64,000 nucleotides of DNA, taken from contig NZ_CP026095.1 of the NCBI RefSeq assembly GCF_004006295.1, positions 216,001-280,000 of the forward strand. Reading direction: 5' to 3'. Shown here one piece after another: positions 30,800 through 39,151 of this stretch (position 1 is its first letter; each line of letters starts with the position of its first letter). A model generated the notes under the pieces. It was not told where the DNA came from. It ran no database searches and saw only the letters and a list, made by a program, of their open reading frames with translations. This DNA is from Peribacillus asahii. GTDB lineage: Bacteria; Bacillota; Bacilli; Bacillales; DSM-1321. The position numbers were made by a program, and so were the translations under genes.

Positions 30800-31810
30800 A
30801 TGGCAATTATTATTTATCCTAAAACTCTTGATTGGACCTATATGAAACAAAGGCCCCAGCAGTTGATGATTGAATTAGGGAAACTTGGGCATACCGTATT
30901 TTTTGAAAATCTTACTCCATTAGATCATGAATATATAGAGGTAGCTAAAAATGTATTTTTATTTTCGGATTGCCAACACTTTATCAACAATAAGTTAAAA
31001 GAATTAAGAAGAACACAAAAAGTTGTTGTATGGACTACTTGGTCGAAACTTCGAACACGTATCCAAATATTTCATCCAGATAAGGTCGTATATGATTGTT
31101 GTGATGAGTTTCCGCAATGGGCACAGTATGAGCATAGTATGATTCAAGTAGCCGATTACGTTGTTTGTACGGCAAGAACTATTATGGAAAGAATTTCGTT
31201 AGCTTACCCGGAAAAGAGCGTTTCCCTCATTTCTAATGGGGCTGATGAGGCTTTCTTCACGCTAGATAAATTCGAAAAACCGTTAGATTTACCGAATGGT
31301 CCTATTGTAGGCTATATTGGTGCTTGGGCTTATTGGGTAGATCATGAATTAATAAAAAAATTGTCACTTCGTTTTCCAAATGTGAACTTTGTCTCAATTG
31401 GTGTTCCATATGGAGATGTACCGAATTATGATGATCGGAACAACGTTCATATTTTAGGGCAAAAGCCACATGATGAATTGATAAAATACCTCCAACATTT
31501 TGATTTAGCGATAATCCCCTTTAAATATCATCCTATTACACTTGCTACGAATCCAATAAAGGCGTACGAATATCTGGCGACTGGTGTTCAAGTGTTGTCT
31601 ACTGCCCTTCCTGAATGTATTTCCATGGAGCCGTATGTTACAACTGCAACAACTCATGATGATTTCGGAAATAAATTAGCATATTTTTTATCTCTTAATA
31701 CCCCCGATAGTTTTAAAGAATCCAGAATAAATTTTGCACGACAAAACACTTGGAAAATTCGAGGCATGCAGGCTAATAACATAATTGAAAACCTCCTTTC
31801 TAATTCATAG
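30800..31810 (+). CDS. Family 1-type glycosyltransferase (TuaH-like)
   Basis: The 336-aa GT-B protein starts IIYPKTLDWTYMKQRPQQLM, as in TuaH-type transferases of teichuronic acid and related pathways. It has a donor-binding region with IVGYIGAWAYWVDHELI, LGQKPHDELIKYLQHFDLAIIPF, and ATNPIKAYEYLATGVQVL, whose Glu is the usual nucleotide-sugar contact. ATG 30800 follows AAAGAGGAG. It is the first of four genes in close order with gaps of 20-60 bases, suggesting one glycan operon. Confidence 0.85.
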   Translation: MAIIIYPKTLDWTYMKQRPQQLMIELGKLGHTVFFENLTPLDHEYIEVAKNVFLFSDCQHFINNKLKELRRTQKVVVWTTWSKLRTRIQIFHPDKVVYDCCDEFPQWAQYEHSMIQVADYVVCTARTIMERISLAYPEKSVSLISNGADEAFFTLDKFEKPLDLPNGPIVGYIGAWAYWVDHELIKKLSLRFPNVNFVSIGVPYGDVPNYDDRNNVHILGQKPHDELIKYLQHFDLAIIPFKYHPITLATNPIKAYEYLATGVQVLSTALPECISMEPYVTTATTHDDFGNKLAYFLSLNTPDSFKESRINFARQNTWKIRGMQANNIIENLLSNS

Positions 31811-31836
31811 CTTTTAGCTGATAGGGAGGCATGCAA

Positions 31837-33078
31837 ATGTTGCTAACAAATATTATGGAAAAGGACTATAGATTGCTAGAAGAAGCCAAACTGATGCCAT
31901 ATGAATATATTAAACGATTAATTCTTATATTAAGACAAGTCAATTCGCCCTGGGTATTATGGAGCAGTGAAGGAGAAAAGTGGAAAGTACTAAACGATAA
32001 AAAATTAAATGTATTATTAGCAAGTACCACAACGGAAAATAGTATTATCATTGGACCCAAACTCCAAGACGGCGACTCTTTATCTGACTATTTACTACGT
32101 TCAAAAGCGAAACCTATTATTTGGCGAACGGCATGGCTACTGCAACAGTTACTACACATTTCCTCATTTCCCCCATCTATTGCTTATATGAATTATGACC
32201 TTTTGCTTGAAAATACTGATTTAGCTTCCATTCTAATAACTGATATAGCATCTAGCGGTGTTCAAAAAGTCTATAGTTCCTTTTATCAATTAAGTCAACA
32301 AGATTTTTCTCTTTTACTACCTAATATGGGACGAAAAAGTGTTTCACAATCAAATATGAAATCCATACCAATGGTGAGTATTGTAATTTGTGCCTTTAAT
32401 GAAGCGGTTCGAATTGGGTGGTGTATCCGTTCAGTATTGGTTCAAACATTTCAAAATTGGGAGCTTATAGTAATGGATGATGGATCTTGTGATGACACGT
32501 ACGGAGCCGCCTCATTTTTTAAAGATGATCGTATCCATGTTATACGCAGCAATAAGAATCGCGGAAAAGCATATGCGTTAAATGAGGCTCTTGCGATTGC
32601 ACGTGGTACTTTTCTAATGGAATTGGATGCTGATGACTGGATTCCTCCACAAACGTTGGAAAAGTTTGTAAGTTCGATGGAGCAAAATCATGAAGAAGTC
32701 GCACTCATGACAAGCCAATATCATTTATGGTCGCAGACGAGCCAGGGCTATTTATTTTATAAAGGGATTTTTTGTTCTTCAGAATTTAACATATCTCATT
32801 ATAGTGCCACACCTTTAATTCCGCGTTTTTATCGTACACATCTTCTTAGGAGTATAAATGGATGGCCAGTGCTTGAAGGTGAGTGGGGGAGACTATTTGA
32901 AGATATCGCAGTTTGTGATCGGTTATTAGAAAAGTATCGGTCAGTTTATCTTAATATCCCACTCTATCATCGTATCATTAGATCAAAAAGCACAAGTCAA
33001 ATGAATAAGCAAAACTATAGAGCTTGGGCAAATCTTTGGTTTTCTTCAAAAAACTCTAACCATCCCATTAGGGAATAA
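31837..33078 (+). CDS. Family 2 glycosyltransferase with unusual N-terminal domain
   Basis: I start at ATG 31837 because AGGGAGG at 31823-31829 would overlap ATG 31831. The first 165 residues resemble no fold I recognise (WVLWSSEGEKWKVLN, WRTAWLLQQLLHIS). A GT-A domain follows (MVSIVICAFNEAVRIGWCIRSVL, LIVMDDGSCDDT, MELDADDW as DxD, and GEWGRLFEDIAVCDRLL as the ED acceptor motif). Near-end blocks are typical of GT2. It probably acts with the preceding transferase on the same glycan; donor and acceptor are unknown. Confidence 0.85.
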   Translation: MLLTNIMEKDYRLLEEAKLMPYEYIKRLILILRQVNSPWVLWSSEGEKWKVLNDKKLNVLLASTTTENSIIIGPKLQDGDSLSDYLLRSKAKPIIWRTAWLLQQLLHISSFPPSIAYMNYDLLLENTDLASILITDIASSGVQKVYSSFYQLSQQDFSLLLPNMGRKSVSQSNMKSIPMVSIVICAFNEAVRIGWCIRSVLVQTFQNWELIVMDDGSCDDTYGAASFFKDDRIHVIRSNKNRGKAYALNEALAIARGTFLMELDADDWIPPQTLEKFVSSMEQNHEEVALMTSQYHLWSQTSQGYLFYKGIFCSSEFNISHYSATPLIPRFYRTHLLRSINGWPVLEGEWGRLFEDIAVCDRLLEKYRSVYLNIPLYHRIIRSKSTSQMNKQNYRAWANLWFSSKNSNHPIRE

Positions 33079-33098
33079 AGAAGGAGTGGGTTTGATAG

Positions 33099-33740
33099 AT
33101 GAATTTAAACCAGATAAAAAGGCCTTATGATATGATTGTAAGCTTAGGGTGGAATTGCCAAACAGCTTTTCAACTCAAAAGGAAAAAATTAAGAAGCTTC
33201 ACTGGGCCTATCGATTGGATGTATTCTTATTCGGTAAGTCATCTATGTAGACTACTTAAACAGAAATTTAATGGATTTATGGAAATTGAAAATATGAGAA
33301 TTGAAGGTATACAAGGTACCAACAGTTGTTACACTGTGTCGGACTTAAATACAAGGTGTGTCTCGGTTCATGATTTTCTTGTTACAGAAAATAGCGATAC
33401 TTCTCTATTAACGTATCCTCAATTTAAAGAAAAAATGAATAGACGTATTGAGAAATTGTATAATTCTTTAGCTATAAGCGATTCAGCATTGTTTGTAAGA
33501 ATACAAGCTAATCGGGATGAAGCACTTGAGTTAAAGAATGCGATATCTGAGGTTTATCATGGGGATTTTTCGATATTAATCATCAATTATACGAAGGAAG
33601 AAAAGGTTATTGAAATAGATTGGGCTATTGACAGGGTTTGCGCAGTTGAAATTTCTAATTCAGTCAATGCTTGGACAGGATGTAATTCAGCCTGGGATAC
33701 TATTTTAGAGGGAGTTACTCTTTCAGAAGGCAGTGATTAA
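33099..33740 (+). CDS. DUF1796 putative papain-like cysteine peptidase
   Basis: The 213-aa protein starts YDMIVSLGWNCQTAFQLKR followed by GPIDWMYS, the hallmark of DUF1796. The conserved Cys in the GWNC block is proposed as the nucleophile of a papain-like fold. Family members often lie in polysaccharide or glycosyltransferase loci, as here. The lack of a signal peptide suggests a cytosolic role. Biochemical function is not known to me. Confidence 0.75.
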   Translation: MNLNQIKRPYDMIVSLGWNCQTAFQLKRKKLRSFTGPIDWMYSYSVSHLCRLLKQKFNGFMEIENMRIEGIQGTNSCYTVSDLNTRCVSVHDFLVTENSDTSLLTYPQFKEKMNRRIEKLYNSLAISDSALFVRIQANRDEALELKNAISEVYHGDFSILIINYTKEEKVIEIDWAIDRVCAVEISNSVNAWTGCNSAWDTILEGVTLSEGSD

Positions 33741-33798
33741 CTTATATTTTTTAGTTAAATGCATTCAAATTCTTTAAAGAAGGAGCGTGAAATGAACA

Positions 33799-34821
33799 TT
33801 GTTAAATATAGGTGTTTGTGGATACTATGGTATGGGTAATTTTGGAGATGAATTGTTTTTAAAAACATTTAAACAAATTTTTCATGATCATAGAGTTTTC
33901 CCTTGGTCGGCTTTTTTGGACCCGAACAAAATTGATGCTGTCATTATTGGTGGAGGGGATTTAATTACACCATACTACTATAATGAATATTATTTCCCTC
34001 CATTATTAGAAAATCACCCTACTTGGATATATGGGGTAGGTGTGGTGGACCACTATAATGAAGATACATGGCCGACTGAACAGATTGATAGGCATCGCCA
34101 GAGACTTTCAAAAGCAAAAAAGGTCTATTTAAGAGATGATAATTCTGCTCGAATATTTAAAAAATATAACCTTCATAAAGAGGTAAAGGTTGCTCCAGAT
34201 GTCGTGTTTGCATATGAACAACCTGAATATCCGATTAGGAAATATGCGGGAGTGGAGACAATTGGTATTTGTGTAAGTTCCTACGATGATTTTCCCTTTC
34301 AAAAGATTGTTAATCTTTTAGTACAACTAACTCAAAAAGGGTATCATGTATTTTTAATACCAGTAGTAAATCAATCTAATAATAAATACTCTGATTATAC
34401 TTTATGTAGGAATATTCGAAACGCATTATTAGAATCCAACCCTAAGGCTGCTGTTACCCTACCATATAATGAATATGATTTAGAGATGACGTATAGTTTA
34501 ATTCAATCCGTTGATTATTTAATTTCTTTTAAATTACATCCAGCTCTTGTAGCAGTTCGTAATGGGATACCGACTTTTTGTTTTTCAAAAATGAGTAAGG
34601 TAAAATCTCTTCTGAAAATGTTCCATTTGGAGAGATTTTCAAATGACTTTGAAATACCAGAGCAGGACATGATAGAAAGAGTCTTTCGTTTTTTGAACTT
34701 AGAAAAAGATAAATTCTATAACATAAAAAGCCAAGTGGAAGTGGTAGAAAGTAATAGTAGGAAACATCTATTGGAACTGAAAGAAGACATCGAAAAAACA
34801 ATAAAAAAGGGTAGTTCATAA
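33799..34821 (+). CDS. Polysaccharide pyruvyl transferase-like protein (CsaB family)
   Basis: The 340-aa protein contains the family's N-terminal glycine motif (CGYYGMGNFGDELF), a middle YLRDDNSARIFKKY, KVAPDVVFAYE, and the C-terminal VDYLISFKLHPALVAVRNGIP with its conserved His. Such enzymes add ketal pyruvate from PEP to a sugar of a surface polymer (CsaB-type). The start is uncertain. TTG 33799 keeps the frame but is 13 bases from GGAG, while ATG 33792 is better spaced and in another frame (see findings). It is the last gene of the glycan run. Confidence 0.8.
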   Translation: MLNIGVCGYYGMGNFGDELFLKTFKQIFHDHRVFPWSAFLDPNKIDAVIIGGGDLITPYYYNEYYFPPLLENHPTWIYGVGVVDHYNEDTWPTEQIDRHRQRLSKAKKVYLRDDNSARIFKKYNLHKEVKVAPDVVFAYEQPEYPIRKYAGVETIGICVSSYDDFPFQKIVNLLVQLTQKGYHVFLIPVVNQSNNKYSDYTLCRNIRNALLESNPKAAVTLPYNEYDLEMTYSLIQSVDYLISFKLHPALVAVRNGIPTFCFSKMSKVKSLLKMFHLERFSNDFEIPEQDMIERVFRFLNLEKDKFYNIKSQVEVVESNSRKHLLELKEDIEKTIKKGSS

Positions 34822-35028
34822 TACTAAGCAAGACGAAGGGTTTATTTCGTATAAGTTTGTATTTAAAGTGAAATCTCGGTTTCATACGAATAAGCTAAAA
34901 ATTGCATGAAACAATAATATGTATTAACATAGCCAAAGTAAAAAAGAGTAATTCCAGCGTTAGGATTAAATAGAGCAGCGGGCTAACCGGATTTGAAATG
35001 AATCCAAAAAGTTTTAGGCAGTTGTCTA

Positions 35029-35064
35029 GGCTTGAGCCCGGTATTGTACCGGGCTCAAGCCTTT
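35029..35064. terminator. Bidirectional terminator between glycan and spoVA regions
   Basis: AGGCTTGAGCCCGGTA and TACCGGGCTCAAGCCT form a perfect 16-bp stem with a TTG loop. T-rich DNA follows on the plus side. It marks the right border of the glycan region and lies beyond the end of the convergent DUF421 gene. Confidence 0.85.
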
Positions 35065-35111
35065 TAGTTTTGCCTTTAATTCATTTGTAATTGTAATAGG
35101 TGTAGTTCAGT

Positions 35112-35972
35112 CTATTCCTTTAAAATATATCCCACTTTATCAACTGCTTCTTGAATCTTTTTACTATTTGTACTATACATCTTTTTGGCTTCTGCATTCT
35201 TTGTTCCTAGGGCAAATAGCTCTAAGTCTGCTTGGCATTTTTTTAGTGTTGCATATAATAATGGCATTTCCTGTGGAGAGGGAACTTGGATTTTGTCATC
35301 AAACAAATCAATGGTAAGCTGCCCATAAGAGTCAACTTGTCCAAGGAAGACATTTTCAATTGTGACTCCTAACTTTTCTAACTCCGTATGTAACCAACCT
35401 CTGCTTCGACCTGCCTGGGTTAATGGCTCATCTAATACTTCACCATCCATAATGACCGTTTGCGGTTCTTTAACAGATGGAAATTTCATATTCAAATCTT
35501 TCGGTGTTAAAGGCTGGTTTTCCTTTTTTAACATAACATTGAAGTCGCCTGTTGCCTCTAGTACAGCGAACTCTACATCTGCGAAGCGGTAGACATTTTT
35601 TTTTCGAAGCAATGTTAATAATTCATCCGTCGTGTATCGTTCTTTTTTTAGATTTTCTTCTAAGACTTTCCCATCTTTAATAAAAACTGTTCCTCGTCCT
35701 TCTATAAAGTCACGAATGGGTTTGCTTTTTAACGAAATTAACCCAGCAAGAAACGGAAGTGCTGCAATAGTTAGCATGGATAGGACACCTAAAGAAATTT
35801 TTTGGTCCAAGCCAGTAACAACTTCAGCACCTATATTCCCAATTGTAATCCCATTAACATATTCAAAGAAAGAAAGCTGGGAGATTTGTTTTTTTCCTAA
35901 CCATTTTGTAATTAAAAAAAGAACAATTAGGAAAAAGATAGAGCGCAGAACGATATTTAACCAATCCGGCAT
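35112..35972 (-). CDS. DUF421 membrane protein (YetF/YrbG-like), spoVA-linked
   Basis: This 286-aa protein has three N-terminal membrane spans (about 5-85, including KWLGKKQISQLSFFEYVNGITIGNIGAE, a family signature). Two soluble repeats follow with GTVFIKDGKVLEENLKK and QTVIMDGEVLDEPL. DUF421 proteins commonly end spoVA2-type operons linked to spore germination rate and heat resistance. It lies 36 bases after the DUF1657 gene and is the last gene before the terminator. Confidence 0.85.
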   Translation of the reverse strand: MPDWLNIVLRSIFFLIVLFLITKWLGKKQISQLSFFEYVNGITIGNIGAEVVTGLDQKISLGVLSMLTIAALPFLAGLISLKSKPIRDFIEGRGTVFIKDGKVLEENLKKERYTTDELLTLLRKKNVYRFADVEFAVLEATGDFNVMLKKENQPLTPKDLNMKFPSVKEPQTVIMDGEVLDEPLTQAGRSRGWLHTELEKLGVTIENVFLGQVDSYGQLTIDLFDDKIQVPSPQEMPLLYATLKKCQADLELFALGTKNAEAKKMYSTNSKKIQEAVDKVGYILKE

Positions 35973-36008
35973 TTATTTGCACCTCCTAACAAGAGTCTGT
36001 TTTGTTAG

Positions 36009-36215
36009 CTAAAAGCCTTTGTATTGAAATTCTTCTCTTTCTAATTCGCCCACTCGTTTTTGTAAATCTGTCACGACTTCATTGACAGTAAGCATCGTCT
36101 CATGAAAGGTGCGTTGTGATTCACTATCTTGAGACCGAATCGCTAAGCTAGATAAATTTGCTTCAATCCCTTTTAGACTTGCAAGACATTGTTTAACTTC
36201 TGAGGCGATAGTCAT
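36009..36215 (-). CDS. DUF1657 protein (second copy)
   Basis: This 68-aa helical protein starts MTIASEVKQCLASLKGIEA. ATG 36215 overlaps the spoVAD stop as ATGA and has AAGGGGG upstream; upstream in-frame codons are inside spoVAD and are not used. It is a paralogue of the DUF1657 gene that opens the operon (both have QxxLxxLKGIxA). Its role is unknown, but it is characteristic of mobile-type spoVA operons. Confidence 0.85.
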   Translation of the reverse strand: MTIASEVKQCLASLKGIEANLSSLAIRSQDSESQRTFHETMLTVNEVVTDLQKRVGELEREEFQYKGF

Positions 36216-37231
36216 ACGGTGGTTCCCCCTTCGTATTCGATTGACACTGCATGAGCGATACAAGGAATTGTTTCGCTTTGCTGAAAGGTAAGTGGAGAGA
36301 GTAGAGCTCCAGTTGCGACGACTAACATTCGTTTAAATTCACCCTGTTTCATCCGGTTTAATAAATGGCCGTATACAACGGTTGCGGAACAACCAGCACC
36401 ACTTGCTCCTGATAAGACGGGTTGTCCTTCTCGATAAATCATTAATCCGCAATCTTGATATTGATTTTCTTGTATAGGTGTTCCATGCTTTTTAAATAAA
36501 TCAAGTGACGCTTCATGGCCAATCTTTCCAAGATCTCCTGTTACAATCAAATCATAATAAGAGGGATCAATATTTCGATCTTTTAAATGGGCCTCAATTG
36601 TATCAACAGCAGCTGGAGCCATAGCACCTCCCATATTAAATGGATCGGTTAATCCCATATCAATGACTCTCCCAATTGTCGCTGACGTTACGCAAGGTCC
36701 ATCTCCTGTATCGCTAAGTACAGCAGCTCCTGCGCCCGTTACTGTCCATTGGGCAGTGGGCGGTTTTTGGCCGCCATATTCTGTCGGATATCGAAATTGT
36801 TTTTCAACGGCTGCATTGTGACTAGATGCTCCGGTTAATAAATATTTTGCCCCCTTAGCATTAATGATGGAAGCGCCTAGTGCTAATCCTTCCATTGATG
36901 TGGAGCAAGCACCGAATAGTCCAAAGTAGGGGGTGCCAATCGTACGGGAGGCAAAGCTCGTTGGCGTGATTTGATTGATTAAGTCTCCCCCAAGTAGAAA
37001 TTGAATTTGTTCTTTCTGAAGCTCAGCTTTTTCAATGGCGCGTAAACAAGCTTGTTCAAATAGGACTTTATGGGCTTTTTCATAGGAGTCTTGATTAATC
37101 CATAAATCTGAATGTAAGAGATCGAAATCATTGGGAATCGCCCCGTTTGCTTCAAAAGGACCTCCAACAGTACCTGTGGAGAGAATGACGGGCTTATGAT
37201 CAAAAACCCATGTACGATGTCCTTGTAACAT
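36212..37231 (-). CDS. spoVAD: Stage V sporulation protein AD
   Basis: The 339-aa thiolase-like protein is the Ca-dipicolinate-binding subunit of the SpoVA channel in the spore inner membrane. Visible blocks are VILSTGTVGGPFEANGAI, GDLINQITPTSFASRTIG, CSTSMEGLALG, and YDLIVTGDLGKIGHEAS. ATG 37231 shares its A with the spoVAC stop (TAATG) and has GGGGTGG 6 bases before it. It is intact and of normal length. Confidence 0.95.
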   Translation of the reverse strand: MLQGHRTWVFDHKPVILSTGTVGGPFEANGAIPNDFDLLHSDLWINQDSYEKAHKVLFEQACLRAIEKAELQKEQIQFLLGGDLINQITPTSFASRTIGTPYFGLFGACSTSMEGLALGASIINAKGAKYLLTGASSHNAAVEKQFRYPTEYGGQKPPTAQWTVTGAGAAVLSDTGDGPCVTSATIGRVIDMGLTDPFNMGGAMAPAAVDTIEAHLKDRNIDPSYYDLIVTGDLGKIGHEASLDLFKKHGTPIQENQYQDCGLMIYREGQPVLSGASGAGCSATVVYGHLLNRMKQGEFKRMLVVATGALLSPLTFQQSETIPCIAHAVSIEYEGGTTV

Positions 37232-37710
37232 TATAAGCCACCCCACTGTATTAAAATCGTTTTGATGAAGGCTACGACAAAAGCAGAGAATACACCAAAT
37301 AATATGACGGAACCCGCTAATTTAAAGAGATTTCCTCCGACACCTAACACAAGCCCTTCTGTTCGATGCTCAATAGCAGCTGAAATAACAGCGTTGCCGA
37401 ATCCAGTAAGTGGAATGGCAGAGCCGGCACCACCAAATTGACCAATTCGATCATATACGCCAAAGCCTGTGAGTAACATCGCGATGAAGATGAGTGTTCC
37501 TGCGGTAGGGTTTCCCGCTGTTTGTTCTGTGAAATCAAAATAATAGATATAAAAGATTTGGATTGCTTGCCCAATTAAACAAATGGAGCCCCCTGTCAAA
37601 AATGCTTTCAGACAATTTTTGAAGACGGGCCTTTTGGTTTCAAGTTGTGATTGCATTTCTTGATATTGTTGTTGTACAGGTGTTAATAGCTTTTTTTTAT
37701 TATTTGACAT
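37231..37710 (-). CDS. spoVAC: Stage V sporulation protein AC
   Basis: The 159-aa membrane protein of the spore DPA channel has several spans; the signature PTAGTLIFIAMLLTGFGVYD and GGAGSAIPLTGFGNAVISAAIEH are clear. ATG 37710 (GAGGAG 9 bases upstream) is preferred to ATG 37731. It acts with SpoVAD in DPA uptake and release. It is the second gene of the operon after DUF1657. Confidence 0.95.
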   Translation of the reverse strand: MSNNKKKLLTPVQQQYQEMQSQLETKRPVFKNCLKAFLTGGSICLIGQAIQIFYIYYFDFTEQTAGNPTAGTLIFIAMLLTGFGVYDRIGQFGGAGSAIPLTGFGNAVISAAIEHRTEGLVLGVGGNLFKLAGSVILFGVFSAFVVAFIKTILIQWGGL

Positions 37711-37826
37711 ACTCTGTGACTCCTCTTTCATTCTGAGGTTTCAATTTGTAAGAAAAGGTTGGTTAGAAGTAACCAACCTTTTCTTAATTATAAATTTTAA
37801 TACCTAGCCTCAGGTGTCTTACGATT

Positions 37827-38033
37827 TTATTGTTGTTTGTATTGAGGCTCTTCTTCTTGAATTTGTTGAACGCGTGGAGAAAGGCTATCAACAATTGATT
37901 GCGTTTGTTGAGCTGCTTGTTGATATAGCTGCTTAGCTTGTTGGTTATCTGTTTGTAAAGCAAATGTTTCAAAGCTTGCTTGTATACCTTTTAATCCAGA
38001 TAATGTTTGTTGAACTTGATTGATTACAGTCAT
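37827..38033 (-). CDS. DUF1657 protein (first gene of the spoVA operon)
   Basis: This 68-aa Gln-rich helical protein (VINQVQQTLSGLKGIQASFETF) has a GGGGGG ribosome site. It opens the spoVA-type operon about 40 bases downstream of a sigma-G-like promoter. The 116-base gap to spoVAC contains only a short AAGGTTGGTTA/TAACCAACCTT hairpin at about 37755-37784, which may tune or process the transcript. Confidence 0.85.
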   Translation of the reverse strand: MTVINQVQQTLSGLKGIQASFETFALQTDNQQAKQLYQQAAQQTQSIVDSLSPRVQQIQEEEPQYKQQ

Positions 38034-38073
38034 TTTAAAAAATCCCCCTATAAAATGTATTGAATTACAATAA

Positions 38074-38102
38074 TAGAATGTTTAAAAATAAACTTTTTAT
38101 GT
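38074..38102 (-). promoter_or_regulatory. Sigma-G-type promoter of the spoVA operon
   Basis: On the minus strand ACATA (38102-38098), 17 bases, then CATTCTA (38080-38074) fits the sigma-G consensus GHATR-N17/18-CATNHTA except for the first base. Forespore expression fits the operon content. Confidence 0.6.
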
Positions 38103-38138
38103 GCGTATGGAGCAGTAAAGTTATGGGATTTTATAACT

Positions 38139-38191
38139 GTGTCACAGTGACTTGAGTGATTGTGGACAAGTGGTGTATACATTTGTGGATG
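38139..38191 (+). repeat. Dispersed element, copy A (GTCAC-A-GTGAC plus DnaA-box-like words)
   Basis: GTGTCACAGTGAC at 38139-38151 is followed by TGTGGACAA (38161), GTGTATAC (about 38173) and TGTGGATG (about 38184). The words and order recur in copies B and C. It lies between the divergent spoVA operon and csp gene. Confidence 0.5.
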
Positions 38192-38347
38192 TTTGGTTTG
38201 CATTTGTTGTAAAATCCTGTTATGATAAGAGTAATTATTTTTGTTCGGTATTGAAGGATTCTTAAAGTGTAACTTTTCGTTTCGATGAAAACCTAGGGCA
38301 AGGATAGTAATATAATGTGCATAAGATGCACCCAGGAGGCAACAACA

Positions 38348-38548
38348 ATGGAACAAGGTAAAGTAAAATGGTTTAACGCAGAAAAAGGTTTCGGTTTCAT
38401 CGAGCGCGAAAACGGAGATGACGTATTCGTTCACTTTTCAGCAATCCAAAGCGAAGGTTTCAAAACTTTAGAAGAAGGTCAAGACGTGACTTTCGAAGTT
38501 GAGCAAGGACAACGTGGAGCACAAGCTGCTAACGTTCAAAAAGCTTAA
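38348..38548 (+). CDS. Cold-shock protein
   Basis: The 66-aa CspA/CspB-type nucleic-acid chaperone has RNP1 KGFGFI and RNP2 VFVHF, starting [21 protein letters not shown] 38348 has AGGAGG at 38333-38338. Length is standard. A TATAAT close upstream (near 38309) would give a short leader rather than the long cold-box leader of some csp genes. It ends at a strong terminator and is a single gene. Confidence 0.95.
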   Translation: MEQGKVKWFNAEKGFGFIERENGDDVFVHFSAIQSEGFKTLEEGQDVTFEVEQGQRGAQAANVQKA

Positions 38549-38570
38549 TAAAACCTATGCAAAGCAAAAA

Positions 38571-38601
38571 AGCAAACTCCATTATGGAGTTTGCTTTTTT
38601 T
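38571..38601 (+). terminator. Terminator of the csp gene
   Basis: AGCAAACTCCA pairs with TGGAGTTTGCT and is followed by TTTTTTT. Confidence 0.92.
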
Positions 38602-38618
38602 GTGTAGAATAGAATAAA

Positions 38619-38658
38619 GTCGCAGTGACATTTAGGATTGTGAATAAACTGTGGATAA
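38619..38658 (+). repeat. Dispersed element, copy B
   Basis: GTCGCAGTGACATTTA at 38619-38634 is followed by TGTGAATAA (38639) and a perfect DnaA-box TGTGGATAA (38650), 11 bases apart. It lies between csp and the cad operators. Confidence 0.5.
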
Positions 38659-38689
38659 CCTTGAATATTCAGAAATTTCATGAAAAACC

Positions 38690-38753
38690 ATTCAAACGCC
38701 TATTTGAATATGGAGTGTGATGTGATAGTCTATAATCAAATAAATATTTGAAT
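38690..38753 (+). promoter_or_regulatory. CadC operator(s) and cad promoter
   Basis: TCAAATAAATATTTGAAT at 38736-38753 matches the CadC/SmtB-type operator known from the staphylococcal cad operon and overlaps the -10 TATAAT (38731-38736). A second, looser dyad, ATTCAAACG...TATTTGAAT, lies at 38690-38709. Metal binding by CadC should release it and open the promoter. Confidence 0.75.
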
Positions 38754-38767
38754 GAGGGATGTTGGAG

Positions 38768-39151
38768 ATGGCTGATACAAAGGATTATTGTGAGGTTTAC
38801 AGTTATGATGAACCAAAAGTGAATCGAGTCCAACAAGAAATGAGTACGGTCGATATTGCAAGTATCTCGAGGTTGTTTAAAGTCATTGGTGATGAGAATC
38901 GAGCCAAGATTGCCTATTTGTTGAGTCAGGAAGGCGAATTATGTGTGTGTGATATTTCCAATATTATCGGTGCTTCAATGGCGACCACTTCCCATCATCT
39001 AAGGACCTTATTAAAACATGCGATTGTGAAGTTTCGTAAAGAAGGGAAGCTCGCTTTCTATTCTTTAGACGATGACCATATTAAACAATTAATGATGATT
39101 GCTTTAGAGCATCAGCAGGAGGTGAAAGTCGATGGGCGAAGCACAGACTAA
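38768..39151 (+). CDS. cadC: Metal-sensing ArsR/SmtB repressor CadC
   Basis: The 127-aa winged-helix repressor has metal-site candidates Cys 8 and the CVC pair Cys 59/Cys 61 (ELCVCDIS), the alpha-3N site of CadC. The recognition helix follows ([17 protein letters not shown]). It binds the operator upstream and is released by Cd, Pb or Zn. I prefer ATG 38768 (GAGGG 9 bases upstream) to ATG 38759. The gene overlaps cadA by 20 bases, so the two are co-translated. Confidence 0.93.
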   Translation: MADTKDYCEVYSYDEPKVNRVQQEMSTVDIASISRLFKVIGDENRAKIAYLLSQEGELCVCDISNIIGASMATTSHHLRTLLKHAIVKFRKEGKLAFYSLDDDHIKQLMMIALEHQQEVKVDGRSTD

